Source: Puniceicoccales bacterium Verruco_02
GTDB lineage: Bacteria > Verrucomicrobiota > Verrucomicrobiia > Opitutales > Oceanipulchritudinaceae
Assembly: GCA_001604585.1 (NCBI GenBank)
Contig: LVBW01000069.1
Coordinates: 164-44,112, forward strand
DNA length: 43,949 nucleotides
Reading direction: 5' to 3'
Below are positions 42,852 through 43,949 of this stretch, piece after piece (position 1 is the stretch's first letter; each line of letters starts with the position of its first letter). The position numbers and the translations under genes are program-made. Under the pieces are notes generated by a model. The model saw only the letters and a program-made list of their open reading frames with translations. It did not search any database and was not told the DNA's origin.

Positions 42852-43949
42852 TTACACGCCTGTGGATAGCAGGCTGCCAAGCTGTTGCAGGATTTCGTCC
42901 GGGGCGCCGTTGTCCTCCATGGCCAGATCCATGCAGGACAGTGCCTCGTGAGCCTGTTCCTCCAGGCTGCGGCCGCTTGCTATCAGGGCAAAGCGCATCT
43001 TGGGATGTGCCATTTGCAGCTCGCGCACCAGTGCCACATCCACCCCGTCCGCACCCAGCAGGATTGTCAGCAGTAGGTCCGGGCAGCGCGGCGCCTCGCG
43101 CAGGTAGCGCCTCATGGCCTCGGGCCTTTTGAAGCAGATAAGCTCCCATTCCCGCTCGTGCATACGTCCCACAATGTCGAAGGCCGCCGTGTCGGCGCTC
43201 GATAGCACCGCAACGCAGGGCCTGCGGCGCTGGTCGCATTCGCCAAGCATCTGCTCGTCGCAGAGGTTTTCGCTGAAGTCCGCCAAAGGCAGGTAGATGT
43301 AGAATACCGTGCCCTTGCCCGTCTCGCTGTGGACGGCGATTCGCCCCTTGCTCTGGGTTATGAACAGGCGGGCGTTGTATAGACCGAAGCCGGAGCCGCG
43401 CGTAGCTTCCTTGGTGGTGAAGAATGGATCCCAGATGCGCGATTGCAGCTCCTGAGGTATGCCGCAGCCGTTGTCGGAGAACTCTATCAGCACACCTTCG
43501 CGAGGGCAGGGGGCGGTGAAGCCCGGAGCCTTGTCGAAGAGTATCTCCCCTTCGGCAATGCGGCCCACCTTTATGCAGATGCGCCCGTCGCGCTCGATGG
43601 CGTCGCGGCTGTTGATGGCAAGGTTGAGTATCGTCTGGCGGAAGGATACATCGTCCAAGTACACGGGCAGCTCCTCGCCAGTGAGGACTAGGTCTATCTT
43701 TGTATGCTTTGGCAGGACGGCGCGGATGAGGTCCATCTGCTCGCCGAGGAGGTTTTCCAGATTGAAGTAGTTCTTCTGCCCAGCCACCTCGCGGTTGAGG
43801 TCTATGATGCGGCGAACGAGCTTTCGCGCCTCGCGGCTGGATTCCATTATCTGGTGCATTCCGCGCTGCCAGGGGTGCTCCTTGTCGAGCGAGGAGCAGT
43901 ACAGCTCCGACAGGGAGAATATGCCCGCCATGACGTTGGAAAAGTCGTG
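42852..43949 (-). CDS. Hybrid-type sensor histidine kinase with degenerate receiver (partial, cut by the window end)
   Basis: The frame runs off the right edge; the visible 366 residues are the C-terminal part. Its first codon in the window (43949-43947) encodes the His of the H-box HDFSNVMAGI, so the sensory N terminus and the true start lie outside. The HATPase_c domain is complete: N-box NLAINSRDAIE, G1 DNGCGIP, F-box PFFTTK and G2 GSGFGLYNARL. After YIYLPLADF comes a ~115-residue receiver-like domain (from about PCVAVLSSADTAAFD) whose phosphoacceptor position appears as PDLLLTILLGADGVD, with Thr where Asp is expected. This tail therefore looks like a pseudo-receiver. The signal sensed is unknown; it could pair with the orphan regulator near 20.5 kb, which is only a guess. 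Confidence 0.88.
   Translation of the reverse strand, partial: HDFSNVMAGIFSLSELYCSSLDKEHPWQRGMHQIMESSREARKLVRRIIDLNREVAGQKNYFNLENLLGEQMDLIRAVLPKHTKIDLVLTGEELPVYLDDVSFRQTILNLAINSRDAIERDGRICIKVGRIAEGEILFDKAPGFTAPCPREGVLIEFSDNGCGIPQELQSRIWDPFFTTKEATRGSGFGLYNARLFITQSKGRIAVHSETGKGTVFYIYLPLADFSENLCDEQMLGECDQRRRPCVAVLSSADTAAFDIVGRMHEREWELICFKRPEAMRRYLREAPRCPDLLLTILLGADGVDVALVRELQMAHPKMRFALIASGRSLEEQAHEALSCMDLAMEDNGAPDEILQQLGSLLSTGV

Noticed and set aside
42121-43239. 372-codon minus-strand frame across the end of accA and the kinase gene
   Set aside because: It overlaps two clear genes in other frames and its product is low-complexity, arginine- and alanine-rich, without motifs.

Overview
The window is a GC-rich, gene-dense stretch of bacterial chromosome. 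It starts at the end of an rRNA operon (23S 3' end, 5S, terminator) and continues through about 36 mostly housekeeping genes. The cell is a diderm: it encodes the Lol lipoprotein-sorting ABC transporter (LolC/LolD), an O-antigen-ligase-like membrane protein, a lipid acyltransferase, Lgt and several lipoproteins. No phage, transposon, plasmid or CRISPR signature is visible. The gene set and the style of several proteins (FtsX-type LolC, AccA with a divergent core motif, MetX/MetW pair, internal-cysteine ferrochelatase) fit Verrucomicrobiota, perhaps Opitutia. That placement is a judgement from family resemblance, not a computed phylogeny.

Layout. 0-0.7 kb: rRNA operon tail. 0.8-4.4 kb, minus strand: HAD-family protein and the nitrogen sensor GlnD. 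4.5-7.1 kb, plus strand: homoserine dehydrogenase and aspartokinase, ended by a good terminator. 7.3-13.7 kb, plus strand: envelope genes (O-antigen-ligase-like, DUF374 acyltransferase), stand-alone CoaB, a HisN-like phosphatase, then hemG and hemH. 13.9-20.9 kb: FtsB/DivIC-like protein, NrdG-type activase, RNase D-like exonuclease (plus strand), metX-metW, a large CPA2 antiporter and a NarL-type regulator. 21.0-24.8 kb, plus strand: lgt, a 55-residue membrane protein that overlaps it, a Nudix hydrolase, DUF2062 and NamZ. 24.8-27.1 kb, minus strand: two uncharacterised small genes and Mrp. 27.4-31.9 kb, plus strand: NfeD, LolC, LolD, tandem USP. 32.0-39.7 kb: tRNA-Leu(GAG), ribE (plus strand), two lipoproteins flanking prmA, purN, yebC, hemE, mutL. 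39.9-43.9 kb: HU, galK, accA, and a histidine kinase cut by the window edge.

How the genes work together. Hom, LysC, MetX and MetW cover the aspartate-to-homoserine-to-methionine branch. HemE, HemG and HemH supply late haem steps; the O2-dependent HemG/HemY-type oxidase next to an anaerobic-type radical-SAM activase suggests a facultative or oxygen-flexible life. Lgt, LolC and LolD serve lipoproteins, of which at least two lie in the window.

I do not see a clearly new multi-gene system. The best leads are local: the hidden small membrane protein coupled to lgt, a cysteine cluster inside ferrochelatase, Mrp without its CxxC, MutL without its endonuclease motif, an altered AccA core loop, an antiporter with an extra membrane block before its RCK_C tails, a kinase with a degenerate receiver, and several genes whose promoter -10 lies at the distance expected for leaderless transcripts.
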